DNA from: Anaerolineales bacterium
Lineage (GTDB): Bacteria > Chloroflexota > Anaerolineae > Anaerolineales > Villigracilaceae
Direction of reading: 5' to 3'
NCBI GenBank assembly: GCA_014860805.1
Contig: JACZJB010000056.1
Coordinates: 1-64,000 of the forward strand
DNA: 64,000 nucleotides
Each line of letters starts with the position of its first letter. Position 1 is the stretch's first letter. The notes beneath the pieces were generated by a model. That model searched no databases. It worked only from the letters and a program-made list of their open reading frames with translations, and had not been told where the DNA came from. Below, piece after piece: positions 9,714-17,716 of the stretch. The position numbers and the translations under genes are program-made.

Positions 9714-9738
9714 GAACCTTTTCCAACCTGGGCGGTAC
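9714..9738 (+). promoter_or_regulatory. Candidate ECF-type promoter for the sigma-factor operon
   Basis: GAACC at 9714-9718 and CGGTA at 9733-9737 resemble the GAAC -35 and CGT-type -10 elements recognised by ECF sigma factors, separated by about 15 bp. They lie just upstream of the sigma gene, which is where an autoregulatory ECF promoter is normally found. This is pattern recognition only; no second copy of the motif was found. Confidence 0.35.
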
Positions 9739-9760
9739 ATATAGATGAGAAGCAGAAACA

Positions 9761-10363
9761 ATGCCAACAGCCGACCTTGCCCTTCCCTGGAAATCGCAAG
9801 AGACACAAGCCGCCATGACGCAACCCGTTGACGACCTCGACCTTATTCGCCGCTTGCAAGCAGGTGACGACGATGCCGTGCGTGACCTGTACGCGCAGTA
9901 CGGTCAGCGACTCTATGCGTATGCCTTACGCCTCACCAATGATCCCGCCACCGCCGAGGACATAACTCAAAACACACTCGTCACCGCATGGCGCACAGCT
10001 CGTACCTTTCGCGGCGAGGGACGTCTCATTGCGTGGCTGTTGGGCATCGTCCATCACACGGCGATGAAAGCGATTCGGAACAGCACAAACTATCTCGACG
10101 ACGTGGCAGAAGAAACCATCAGCGAAGATCAGCCGTCGCCGGAGGAACAGGCGCAGGTTAAGGATGAGAGGCGTTGGGTGCGTCAGGGCATTCAGAGTCT
10201 TTCGTCCGAACATCGCGCCGTGCTTGAACTTGTCTTCTATCAAGAGTTATCGCTCAACGAAGCCGCGCAAGTGTTGAACATTCCCGTTGGTACGGTCAAG
10301 AGCCGCCTGAGTTATGCGCGCAATCATCTGCGCGGCGTGTTGGCGCGCACGGAGGAACGATGA
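9761..10363 (+). CDS. ECF-type RNA polymerase sigma factor
   Basis: A 200-residue sigma-70 family protein. Region 2 reads LYAQYGQRLYAYALRLTNDP then EDITQNTLVTAWRTARTF; region 4 reads ALNEAAQVL-like helix-turn-helix sequence (LSLNEAAQVLNIPVGTVKSR). The first ATG (9761) gives an 18-residue extension before a second in-frame ATG at 9815 (MTQPVDDLDL), which could be the true start. The stop overlaps the anti-sigma ATG as ATGA. It is the first gene of an operon with an anti-sigma/permease fusion and an ABC exporter. Confidence 0.93.
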   Translation: MPTADLALPWKSQETQAAMTQPVDDLDLIRRLQAGDDDAVRDLYAQYGQRLYAYALRLTNDPATAEDITQNTLVTAWRTARTFRGEGRLIAWLLGIVHHTAMKAIRNSTNYLDDVAEETISEDQPSPEEQAQVKDERRWVRQGIQSLSSEHRAVLELVFYQELSLNEAAQVLNIPVGTVKSRLSYARNHLRGVLARTEER

Positions 10364-11229
10364 ATCACGAAGAACAACTCATTCGCTACGCCGCGAATCA
10401 ATTGAGTGAAAACGAACGCGCAGAGTTTGAACAACATCTCGCGAATTGTGCCGACTGCCAAACGGATTTGCTTCTCTGGAAAAGCGTTGCGGATGAAATT
10501 CACGCTTCAAACGCAACCGTACCTGCTCCTGTCCATTTAGCAGATTCTGCTCTGGAAGCGATTCACGCTCCCTCGAAGTTGACGCGCGCCTTCAAGAGTA
10601 TGACTCAATTGCTGCGTATGCAACTACTTCTCATACACAACGAGTTGTGGGTCGGCTCGGCGGCGTTGATGTTCATCTTTTTAGCGATGGCGTTGCTCGT
10701 GGCGCGCGTGGAAGTATTGCACTTCTTCGTACCGATAGTCGCCGCTGGAACTGTGACTTTGATCTATGGCTCCGAGCATGACCCCGCCGCCGAGTTGACT
10801 TTTGCCACGCCCATCTCACCATGGAAGATTTTGCTGGCACGCCTGACGCTCGTCTCTGCCTATAACGTGTTTCTCGCTCTGTGCGCCACGGTTGGACTGC
10901 TTCTCATCTTGCCGCCACAAGCCCTCGGTGAACTCATTCTCGGCTGGCTCGCGCCGATGACATTTCTCTCAGCGTTGGCGCTTCTACTTTCATTGTGGAT
11001 CGGCACAAGCAACGCCTTGTTCATTTCATACACGCTGTGGGCGGCGCAATATCTTGCGTTGACTTCTGTGGGCGAGTGGTTTGCCTTCCTCGCTCCGTGG
11101 CTTGAGTCGTATCGTCAGTTCTGGAATGACCCTGCTCTGCTTTTCATCTTTGGCTTTGCGTTGGTTCTGTTCGCGCTCTGGTCTGCTGGGCGTGAACAAG
11201 TGCAATGGCGTAGAACGATTGCATTATAA
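10360..11229 (+). CDS. Zinc-finger anti-sigma factor fused to an ABC-2-permease-like membrane domain
   Basis: A 289-residue protein. Residues 1-45 form a ZAS-type anti-sigma domain with the H26-x3-C30-x2-C33 signature (EQHLANCADC). About residues 85-285 form six hydrophobic segments. The core segment AAELTFATPISPWKILLARL aligns with AIELRFATPIRAAQILFERI in the ABC-2 permease gene at 12113, so the membrane half looks like an ABC-2 permease rather than the single helix common in anti-sigma factors. ATGA-coupled to the sigma gene. Inference: sigma release is tied to the state of the exporter. Confidence 0.85.
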   Translation: MNHEEQLIRYAANQLSENERAEFEQHLANCADCQTDLLLWKSVADEIHASNATVPAPVHLADSALEAIHAPSKLTRAFKSMTQLLRMQLLLIHNELWVGSAALMFIFLAMALLVARVEVLHFFVPIVAAGTVTLIYGSEHDPAAELTFATPISPWKILLARLTLVSAYNVFLALCATVGLLLILPPQALGELILGWLAPMTFLSALALLLSLWIGTSNALFISYTLWAAQYLALTSVGEWFAFLAPWLESYRQFWNDPALLFIFGFALVLFALWSAGREQVQWRRTIAL

Positions 11230-11244
11230 AAAACCTTTTTGACC

Positions 11245-11292
11245 ACAAAGGGTCACAAAAGTACACGAAGGTTTTCCTTTGTGACCCTTTGT
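11245..11292. repeat. Inverted repeat with 15-bp perfect arms
   Basis: ACAAAGGGTCACAAA (11245-11259) is the exact reverse complement of TTTGTGACCCTTTGT (11278-11292), with an 18-nt loop. The surroundings carry the CCACAAAGG/ACACGAAGG wording that recurs in shortened form near 39380 (CCACAAAGAACACGAAG). It sits between the anti-sigma gene and the first permease. It may be a REP-like element or an intra-operonic hairpin; no T-run follows on the plus strand. Confidence 0.7.
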
Positions 11293-11323
11293 CTCCTTCG
11301 TGGTAAAGAATTTGGAGAATATA

Positions 11324-12103
11324 ATGTCTCGATTTTTCGGCGTCTTACGCCATGAATTCAATATGTCCCTTCGCCGCCCTGGCATGTGGTTCGCTTATGG
11401 ACTGCTCTTCCTCTTCTATTCGGTTGCGGTCATGTACCCCGTGCCCGAAGAAAAAGTGACCATTCTCACCGACAAACAGATCTGGCAATATGCCGGTCAG
11501 ATGGCATTCACCTTTAATCTGTTTCTGCCCGTTATGGTTGGCATCCTCTCTGCAGATCGCTTGCAGCGCGACTTCCGCATGGGAGTACGCGAGCTGCAAG
11601 AAAGCACCCCACTCAGCATCCTCGAATATACGCTTGGAAAATATTTAGGTGTATTGCTCGCCTCGCTCACCCCTGTACTCATTTGGCTATGGCTCATCAC
11701 ATGCTTGTTCATCGCCTTTGGTAATGCGCCCATCGATTTCTTCTTCACGATGACTCTGGCTTTCTTTGCCATCATGGTGCCTACCTTCGCCTTTGTTATC
11801 GCCTTCTCATTAGCCTGTCCGCTCATCATGCCGTTGCGTGTCTACCAAATTCTGTTCACAGGCTATTGGTTCTGGGGCAACTACATCAACCCGGAAATGT
11901 TCCCCACTCTCAACGGGACCCTGCTCACCGTCAGCGGGATGTATGTCTATCAGGGATATTTTCTCGGCTTCATTAACGCCACCGAACCGTTGACCTACTC
12001 CGCCTCAGACGCGACCCTGAACTTGATCGTGCTCGGACTCTGTATTGCCGCTGTGATGGTTGTCCTCAACTATTACCTGCAATGGCAGTCCCGCCGCGCA
12101 TAG
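11324..12103 (+). CDS. ABC-2 type transporter permease
   Basis: A 259-residue membrane protein starting MSRFFGVLRHEFNMSLRRPG, a typical ABC-2 permease N-terminus, with about six hydrophobic segments. The ATG at 11324 has GGAG seven bases upstream; the longer frame from a GTG at 11300 would run into the repeat region, so I rejected it. It is likely one half of the exporter channel together with the next gene and the ATPase at 12788. Substrate unknown. Confidence 0.85.
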   Translation: MSRFFGVLRHEFNMSLRRPGMWFAYGLLFLFYSVAVMYPVPEEKVTILTDKQIWQYAGQMAFTFNLFLPVMVGILSADRLQRDFRMGVRELQESTPLSILEYTLGKYLGVLLASLTPVLIWLWLITCLFIAFGNAPIDFFFTMTLAFFAIMVPTFAFVIAFSLACPLIMPLRVYQILFTGYWFWGNYINPEMFPTLNGTLLTVSGMYVYQGYFLGFINATEPLTYSASDATLNLIVLGLCIAAVMVVLNYYLQWQSRRA

Positions 12104-12112
12104 GAAGGTAGA

Positions 12113-12775
12113 ATGAAACGATTTTCGTTGAAATACACCTTGCTTACCTACCGCCTTGACCAACTTTGGTTCCCGCTGGCATTTTGGGCATTCTTCGTCA
12201 TCCTGACACTGCTCTTGAGTAATGAAGAACAGAATTTCGACATCGCGCGTGGATATATCGGAGTCGCAGTTCCGCTTATTGGTGGGATCATGGCAGCCTA
12301 CGCAATCCTCGATGACCCGGCCATTGAGTTGCGCTTTGCGACTCCCATCCGTGCCGCGCAAATCCTCTTTGAAAGAATCTCTCTGATTTTTTTCATCCAA
12401 GCCGTGAGCGCGCTCGCTTTCATCGTCTTTGCCCTGCTCATCGGCGTGGACTTCTATCCGCTTGGCGATTCGCTCAACTTGCATCTCTCATGGCTCGTCC
12501 CCACCGTGGTGATGATCGCCCTCGGAACTTTCGGCGCGATCCTCGGCGCACAGACCATGATCGGTTCTTTCCTCGTCGGTTTGGTCTGGATCATCGAGAT
12601 CATCATCCGTGATGCGATGACATTCAACAACTGGAAGTATGCCTATATCTTCATGGGTATTCTTAACCCCGAACACCCCGACCTTGTGTCGAATCAAATT
12701 GCACTCTTTGTCACTTCAGCCGCTTTTCTTTTCTTCACATGGCTGTTGTTGCATCGGCAGGAACGTTATATCTAA
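12113..12775 (+). CDS. ABC-2-type permease-like membrane protein
   Basis: A 220-residue protein with about six transmembrane segments, 9 bp after the previous permease. It shares the segment AIELRFATPIRAAQILFERI with the membrane half of the anti-sigma fusion (AAELTFATPISPWKILLARL), so the two are paralogous domains. It is probably the second channel subunit of the exporter, or a partner that competes with the anti-sigma membrane domain for the same site. Confidence 0.78.
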   Translation: MKRFSLKYTLLTYRLDQLWFPLAFWAFFVILTLLLSNEEQNFDIARGYIGVAVPLIGGIMAAYAILDDPAIELRFATPIRAAQILFERISLIFFIQAVSALAFIVFALLIGVDFYPLGDSLNLHLSWLVPTVVMIALGTFGAILGAQTMIGSFLVGLVWIIEIIIRDAMTFNNWKYAYIFMGILNPEHPDLVSNQIALFVTSAAFLFFTWLLLHRQERYI

Positions 12776-12787
12776 AAGGACGCACTC

Positions 12788-13693
12788 ATGATTCAAATTA
12801 ATGGACTCACCAAAACCTATGGCTCTGGAAACAAAGCCGTTCACGCCCTCAACGGCATAGACTTGCAAATCAACTCAGGCATGTTCGGCTTACTCGGTCC
12901 GAACGGCGCGGGCAAGACCACTTTCATGCGCATCCTGGCGGGCATCGTCAACCCTAGTGGCGGATCCATCCGCGTGGATGGGCACGACCTCACCACCGAA
13001 GCGGGCAAGCATACCGTCAAGTCCATGCTTGGGTATTTGCCGCAGGAACTCGGCATGTACACCGAACTGACCGCCGAACAATTTGTAGATTATATGGCCA
13101 TCCTCAAAGGCTTGGATGATTCAAAGAAACGCAACAAGCGCGTGACCGAAGTGCTGGAGATGGTTGGCTTGCGCGACGTGGCGAAACGCAAAATCAAAGG
13201 CTTCTCTGGCGGGATGAAACGCCGCGTCGGAATCGCTCAAGCCTTGGTCAACAATCCGAAGATTCTCATCGTGGATGAGCCAACAGCGGGGCTTGACCCC
13301 GAAGAACGGATTCGCTTCCGCAATTTACTCGTCAATCTTGCCACGGATCGTGTCGTATTGCTATCCACACACATCGTCGAAGACATCGGTCAGACCTGCC
13401 GCGACCTGGCTGTGCTTGCCAGAGGACGCATTCTCTTCCGTGGCAGTCCATCGGATTTACTCACGGCCACTGAAGGTCATGTGTGGACCTTGACTATGTC
13501 TGGCCTGGAGAAACCCAACCACGATCTGACCGTTGTTTCCATGCTACACCTTGCAGAAGGGACGCAGTACCGCCTCGTTGGCAGATCAGCACAGGAATAT
13601 CCTTCCGCGCAGCCGACCCAGCCGGGCTTGGAAGATGGTTATGTGTGGCTGATGAAGCAGTCAAATCAGGAAGTCCTTGCAGGCGATCCATAA
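12788..13693 (+). CDS. ABC transporter ATP-binding protein (ABC-2 exporter type)
   Basis: A 301-residue ATPase with Walker A (GPNGAGKTTFMR), signature (FSGGMKRRVGIAQAL), Walker B (ILIVDEPTAGLDP) and switch histidine (STHIVEDIGQT). The roughly 80-residue C-terminal extension is typical of ABC-2/drug-exporter ATPases. Last gene of the sigma/anti-sigma/permease operon. It converges on the minus-strand gene ending at 13762, and I saw no clear terminator in the 68-bp gap. Confidence 0.92.
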   Translation: MIQINGLTKTYGSGNKAVHALNGIDLQINSGMFGLLGPNGAGKTTFMRILAGIVNPSGGSIRVDGHDLTTEAGKHTVKSMLGYLPQELGMYTELTAEQFVDYMAILKGLDDSKKRNKRVTEVLEMVGLRDVAKRKIKGFSGGMKRRVGIAQALVNNPKILIVDEPTAGLDPEERIRFRNLLVNLATDRVVLLSTHIVEDIGQTCRDLAVLARGRILFRGSPSDLLTATEGHVWTLTMSGLEKPNHDLTVVSMLHLAEGTQYRLVGRSAQEYPSAQPTQPGLEDGYVWLMKQSNQEVLAGDP

Positions 13694-13761
13694 CGATATG
13701 TACCTTGACGGTCAAATCAAACTGTGGCTCTGAATCGAAATTTGACAATTGGTTGCAATCC

Positions 13762-14220
13762 CTACACCTTCGCTCCTCTGTGAATCTCGGGAGACCCATT
13801 GTTCCATAAGATCTTTTGTGTAATGCCGCCAATTTTCCATGTCCCTGCTTCATTCACAAGGCGGAACGTGTAAAGGCAATGCGTGTTAAATTCGCCTGCC
13901 GCATCCCGAAGGGTTCGACCCTTCGGGATGCTTTGTATGCGCCAGATGAGCATGGATGCGCGGCAAATGGCCTGGTCTGGGGCGGAAAAATCAATTTCCA
14001 GATTACCCAGCAGGTGATGGGTTGTCAGTGACGCAAGCGCCTCCGTTCGCAGACGAACGTATTCGGCGGCGGGGAGTGTTTCGGGCGGCGTGCCGCGCAG
14101 ATCGGAGTAGTCGGTAAAAACCTGCGGGGCGAGACAACCCTCCAACGCCGACCAGTCTTTCAGGTCAAATGAAGAGGCGAAGCGGGCAATCAAGTTTTGG
14201 ATGGCGAGGGCGTCGTTCAT
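13762..14220 (-). CDS. SnoaL-like / NTF2-fold protein
   Basis: A 152-residue protein of the nuclear-transport-factor-2 fold. It has the typical N-terminal helix IQNLIARFASSFDLKDW, then LEGCLAPQVFTDYSDLRG and a C-terminal LVNEAGTWKIGGITQKILW strand. The ATG at 14220 overlaps the protease stop as ATGA; the longer open frame upstream is antisense noise inside the protease gene. Members are small hydrolase/isomerase-like or ligand-binding proteins, and no specific role can be assigned. Confidence 0.82.
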   Translation of the reverse strand: MNDALAIQNLIARFASSFDLKDWSALEGCLAPQVFTDYSDLRGTPPETLPAAEYVRLRTEALASLTTHHLLGNLEIDFSAPDQAICRASMLIWRIQSIPKGRTLRDAAGEFNTHCLYTFRLVNEAGTWKIGGITQKILWNNGSPEIHRGAKV

Positions 14221-15071
14221 GCTGCCTGCGCTTCCATTTTTCCCATTTGATTCCAGACATACCATGCCATGACCAGCAAGATGGGAAGTAATGCTGCGCC
14301 AAATTCGCCGGTGAAGTAGGCGGTCTTGCCCGTGTCGAAGGTGATGCGATCCAAAAAGGTTTGAATGACGCCGTTGTGTGTGGCGTGCATGATGGCAACC
14401 GGGATGATGCTGCCCGATTTCATCCTGATCCACGCCATGACCATGCCGCTGGCAATCACCATCAGGGCAAAGCAGGCAAGCCGGTATGCAAGGGGCATTG
14501 CCTGTGCGCCATAATCACCGGAGAGGATGCCCGGCAAATGCCATGCTGCCCATATCACTCCGCTCAACCAGGCGGCGTTTCGCAAGCCCAGCCACTTTGT
14601 CAGTTCGGGAACGAGAAAGCCGCGCCAGCCGATCTCTTCACCCAGGCTCAACAACATGGATGGAATCAGGTTAACGAGCGTGATGTAGAAAAAGGCGGCG
14701 ATAATGAGCAAATTGTTGGGGGCGTCTGGCATGTTGAGCGTGAAACGGGCGCGTTCTAAAAAGGTTAGGTTGGGGACTCCGCCCAGTCCCGTCAGCCAGA
14801 TCAACGCGTATGCAGGGAGGGCATAGAAGATGGGCAAAATCCAGCCCAGGCCCAACCATTTGAGCGGCGTGACACGCCAGCCAATATCTTTCATCGAACG
14901 GCGGGTGATCAGGCTTGTCAACAGGGCAGCCAGTGCCGGACTGGTCATCAAGATTAACGCAGCAAGAGGCGAATCTGCCAGCCGGGAGGCAAGGAGATTG
15001 GCGATGATCGTGGCAAGCAGCAGTAATACAAGGTAAATGGTAACGCGCCATTGGGGAGATTGTTGTTTCAT
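14217..15071 (-). CDS. CPBP-family intramembrane metalloprotease
   Basis: A 284-residue, about eight-helix protein with all CPBP (CAAX protease / bacteriocin-processing) motifs: EEIGWRGFLVPEL, WHLPGI and HATHNGV. The start is taken at MKQQSPQWR (15071); an upstream in-frame start would add only seven residues. Family roles include prenyl-protein processing and self-immunity to peptides. It is translationally coupled to the SnoaL-like gene. Five CPBP genes occur in this window. Confidence 0.88.
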   Translation of the reverse strand: MKQQSPQWRVTIYLVLLLLATIIANLLASRLADSPLAALILMTSPALAALLTSLITRRSMKDIGWRVTPLKWLGLGWILPIFYALPAYALIWLTGLGGVPNLTFLERARFTLNMPDAPNNLLIIAAFFYITLVNLIPSMLLSLGEEIGWRGFLVPELTKWLGLRNAAWLSGVIWAAWHLPGILSGDYGAQAMPLAYRLACFALMVIASGMVMAWIRMKSGSIIPVAIMHATHNGVIQTFLDRITFDTGKTAYFTGEFGAALLPILLVMAWYVWNQMGKMEAQAA

Positions 15072-15105
15072 GGTTGTTCCTTTTTTGGGCAAGTCAAAGA
15101 ATCTT

Positions 15106-15222
15106 CTACTTAAGCCGCCAGCCGAAGTTGGCGGTTTCTTCTCTCACAGGGCGGACGGTGATTTGCCGGGCAGAGGAAAGAGTCATCGGGAAAAGCAAGA
15201 GCACCAGCAAAATGCGGGGCAT
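15106..15222 (-). CDS. Tiny ORF, 38 residues, secreted-peptide-like
   Basis: ATG at 15222-15220 gives MPRILLVLLLFPMTLSSARQ followed by ITVRPVREETANFGWRLK and a TAG at 15108-15106. The first 18 residues resemble a short signal peptide ending SSA. A purine-rich AAAGG lies about ten bases upstream, immediately after the stop of the deacylase-like gene at 15239. I recognise no family. It could be a real small exported peptide, a truncated gene, or chance. Confidence 0.3.
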   Translation of the reverse strand: MPRILLVLLLFPMTLSSARQITVRPVREETANFGWRLK

Positions 15223-15238
15223 TCTTTTTTTTCCTTTC

Positions 15239-15721
15239 TTACGAGATTTGAGTCAACACAGGCTTGGCAATCTTAAGATAATCATCCTTGTGAAGAAAAA
15301 TCGAGCGGTCGAGTCTTCCGGCGTTAAAGACCAATTCTTCATGTTCCAGCAAAGCGGGATCAAGGACAAGCGTCAATTGGGCGTTGAACGAAAACGGCGG
15401 AACAGCGCCCATTTCACAGCCGGTCAATTCGCGGGCTTTTTCGGCAGGCGCAAACATGACGTGCGTTCCGCTGCACAGAGCTTTGACGGCGTTCAGGTCA
15501 GCGCGGCGGTCGCCGGGGATGTTGACGAGATAGTAGCGGCTCTCTTTTTTGCCGACCTTGACCAGCACGACCAGCGATTTAACAGCTTGCGAAAGCAGGT
15601 TGCCGCGCATATGACTCACGAGTTCGGTTTGCCCTTCGGGGGCGTGTTCCACCACGCGGTAGCGGGCGTTGGTTTCATTCAGCAAGGAGATGAGTTTTTG
15701 GTAGATGTCTTGGAATTCCAT
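15239..15721 (-). CDS. YbaK/ProX-type aminoacyl-tRNA deacylase-like protein
   Basis: A 160-residue YbaK/prolyl-tRNA-synthetase-associated domain. Seen are RYRVVEHAPEG near the N-terminus, VKSLVVLVKVGKKESRYYL in the middle (Lys at the usual catalytic position) and CEMGAVPPF, the conserved Gly-x-Pro-Pro region. Family members hydrolyse misacylated tRNAs in trans (Cys-tRNAPro, Ala-tRNAPro and similar). Part of a loose minus-strand run with the peroxiredoxin gene (29-bp gap). Confidence 0.85.
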   Translation of the reverse strand: MEFQDIYQKLISLLNETNARYRVVEHAPEGQTELVSHMRGNLLSQAVKSLVVLVKVGKKESRYYLVNIPGDRRADLNAVKALCSGTHVMFAPAEKARELTGCEMGAVPPFSFNAQLTLVLDPALLEHEELVFNAGRLDRSIFLHKDDYLKIAKPVLTQIS

Positions 15722-15750
15722 AAAAAATCCTTTTTATAACAAACTTGCAT

Positions 15751-16335
15751 TTAGACGATATCGCACGATTTTTGTTTCCCGCGCAGCCAGGTAATCACTT
15801 CTTCGGCGTTTTTGTCGGGCGGAAAGACGGGATAAAAGACTTTCTGAATGACGCCATCGCGGGCAATCAGTGTGACGCGCTTGAGGAGCTTCATGCTGGC
15901 AATTTCAAAAGTTGGCAGGTTCAGATGAGTAGCAAAGGTCAGCGCGGAATCACTCAACAATTCAAAAGGAAGGTGTAATCGCGCAACAGCTTCCTTTTGA
16001 TAAGGTGTATCTTGTGCGCTGAGACCAAATACCTGCGCCCCAAGTTGCCGCAAATCTTGATGATGGTCGCGGAACGCGCAGGTTTGCGGGGTGCAACCTC
16101 GCGCGCCAGGGATGTCGTTCCAGCCAGATGGCGGGTCTTGATCGGGCTGTCCAGTTCTGGGATAGCAGTAGATCACCACCCAGCCCTGGAGTTTCGCCAG
16201 ATTGACGGCTCGCTCGCGGGTGGATGGCAGCGCCAAAGATGGCAGAGACGATCCCGTCAGATGACTGCACGCGCCATCATCGGCGGGGATGGGAAGATTT
16301 TCGGGAAGGGTGTAAAGGTTATCACTGCGTGACAT
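15751..16335 (-). CDS. Peroxiredoxin, BCP/PrxQ-like
   Basis: A 194-residue AhpC/TSA-fold protein. The active site GARGCTPQTCAFRDHHQDL contains the GCTxxxC pair of PrxQ-like enzymes (peroxidatic and nearby resolving Cys), followed by GAQVFGLSAQDTPYQKE and LPFELLSDSALTFA. It reduces hydroperoxides with thioredoxin-type donors in the cytoplasm. The first 40 residues are longer than in typical BCP. It sits 21 bp after the PEP-mutase-like gene in the same direction. Confidence 0.88.
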   Translation of the reverse strand: MSRSDNLYTLPENLPIPADDGACSHLTGSSLPSLALPSTRERAVNLAKLQGWVVIYCYPRTGQPDQDPPSGWNDIPGARGCTPQTCAFRDHHQDLRQLGAQVFGLSAQDTPYQKEAVARLHLPFELLSDSALTFATHLNLPTFEIASMKLLKRVTLIARDGVIQKVFYPVFPPDKNAEEVITWLRGKQKSCDIV

Positions 16336-16356
16336 GCTGAATACTCCAATCGAAAT

Positions 16357-17184
16357 TTAGGATTCTTTTCCAGACTGCAAATAGGGTTGTACGTCTGCAC
16401 CGCTCCAGAGACTACCCATGACCATCGCACAGCCGCCCTGTTGGATTTCATCGAACATGGTCGACATTCGCGCCAGCAGCGCGCGGAAAATGTACGGCCC
16501 AAAACTAACGCGGTTAATGCCAATCTCCTGCAATACTTTCAAGCGAGGCGCTTGGGCAGTGGCAAGTACGTTGATGGGCGCCTGGACGCGCTGGCGTAAA
16601 CTGACGAGCGTTTCTTTATCCGAACAACCGATGGGATAAATACAGTCTGCGCCTGCCTGAATGTAGGCGTTTGCCCGGCGGACGGCATCTTCCATGCGTT
16701 CTTGATGCGTGGCAAAAATATCTGCCAGAAAACTATCGGCGCGGGCGTTGATGACAAGGTGTATGCTACGCTTTTCAGCAACACTGCGGATGGCTTCGAT
16801 GCGCCGCGCCTGTTCCACGATGGGACGCAGTTGTGCGCCGTCCTGCCAACTGTCTTCGATGTTGATTCCCGCCGCACCCGCATCCAACAATTGAGCGGCA
16901 TTCTCCTTCAAGCCGTGAAGGGATTCGGCGTATCCCGATTCAAAATCAACCGAAACGGGAATATTGACGCTGCGGGCGATGCGTGCAACTACATCCAGCA
17001 TGGTCTTCCATTTGATTTGTTCGCCGTCAGCATACCCCAGCGATTCGGCAATGGCGGCGCTGGCGGTGGCAACGGCAGGAAAGCCTTTCGCTTCCAATAG
17101 CCGTGCGCCAATTGGATTCCACACGTTTGGCAGAATCAGCAACGTGGGCTGATGATGCAGATCGAGCAGGGTTTGGGCTTTCAT
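16357..17184 (-). CDS. Isocitrate lyase / PEP-mutase superfamily protein
   Basis: A 275-residue TIM-barrel protein of the PEP-mutase-like group. Motifs: LPNVWNPIGARLLEAKGF, the metal-binding SVDFESGYAES, GINIEDSW and LVINARADSFL. The KKCGHL signature of true isocitrate lyases is absent. Members act on C-C or C-P bonds of 2-oxo acids (oxaloacetate decarboxylase-, methylisocitrate lyase- or phosphonopyruvate-related); which reaction applies here is not determined. Confidence 0.87.
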   Translation of the reverse strand: MKAQTLLDLHHQPTLLILPNVWNPIGARLLEAKGFPAVATASAAIAESLGYADGEQIKWKTMLDVVARIARSVNIPVSVDFESGYAESLHGLKENAAQLLDAGAAGINIEDSWQDGAQLRPIVEQARRIEAIRSVAEKRSIHLVINARADSFLADIFATHQERMEDAVRRANAYIQAGADCIYPIGCSDKETLVSLRQRVQAPINVLATAQAPRLKVLQEIGINRVSFGPYIFRALLARMSTMFDEIQQGGCAMVMGSLWSGADVQPYLQSGKES

Positions 17185-17273
17185 GTTTTATTTCCAATTC
17201 TTTGGCTTCTTTTTACTGTAGACAGAAATTCCATCAATTGTCCTGGTTCGCTTGTCAGGTATTTCAAACAAGC

Positions 17274-17642
17274 TCAGCCACGGTCATGGACAGTAATAAG
17301 GTAACCGTCTGGGTCACGAAATGTGAATGTCTGACCAAATGGGCTGTCTGTCAATTCACGGACAATGGGGACATTGCAATTTTTCATGTGCAAATGCAAG
17401 GTGGCGGAGTCTTCGACTCGAAACCATATTGCGACGCCATGCCCAAGTTGGGTGACCGCATCCAGATCCACGAATGGCTTTCGAATGGCAAAGGGAACTG
17501 GGGTTATCATAAAGACTATTGCCTCTGGCGGGCTGGAAGGTGCAACAGCGAGACCGATGATTTCAGTGTAAAAGCGGCGGGATTCTTCCATGTCCCGGAC
17601 CTGCAGTACAATAAAATCAGGACCTTTAACATAGTTTGTCAT
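17274..17642 (-). CDS. VOC-family (glyoxalase/bleomycin-resistance fold) protein
   Basis: A 122-residue single VOC domain: FIVLQVRDMEESRRFYTEII at the start and FTFRDPDGYLITV at the end, with the metal-site-like Glu of EDSATLHLH in the middle. The fold covers isomerases, dioxygenases and drug-binding proteins, and the short length suggests a homodimer. No substrate can be assigned. Confidence 0.87.
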   Translation of the reverse strand: MTNYVKGPDFIVLQVRDMEESRRFYTEIIGLAVAPSSPPEAIVFMITPVPFAIRKPFVDLDAVTQLGHGVAIWFRVEDSATLHLHMKNCNVPIVRELTDSPFGQTFTFRDPDGYLITVHDRG

Positions 17643-17671
17643 TACGCTTCTCCTTGATTTATTGTTGCTCC

Positions 17672-17707
17672 TATGTGACCGTCACTTGGCCAAGTGACGG
17701 TCACATA
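17672..17707. repeat. 36-bp perfect palindrome
   Basis: The half TATGTGACCGTCACTTGG (17672-17689) is followed immediately by its exact reverse complement, with no loop, in the gap between the VOC gene and the lipoprotein gene. The core GACGGTCAC is shared with the larger inverted repeat at 55531-55592, suggesting a dispersed REP-like family. No T-run follows, so it is not a standard terminator. Confidence 0.85.
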
Positions 17708-17716
17708 TTTGTTAAC

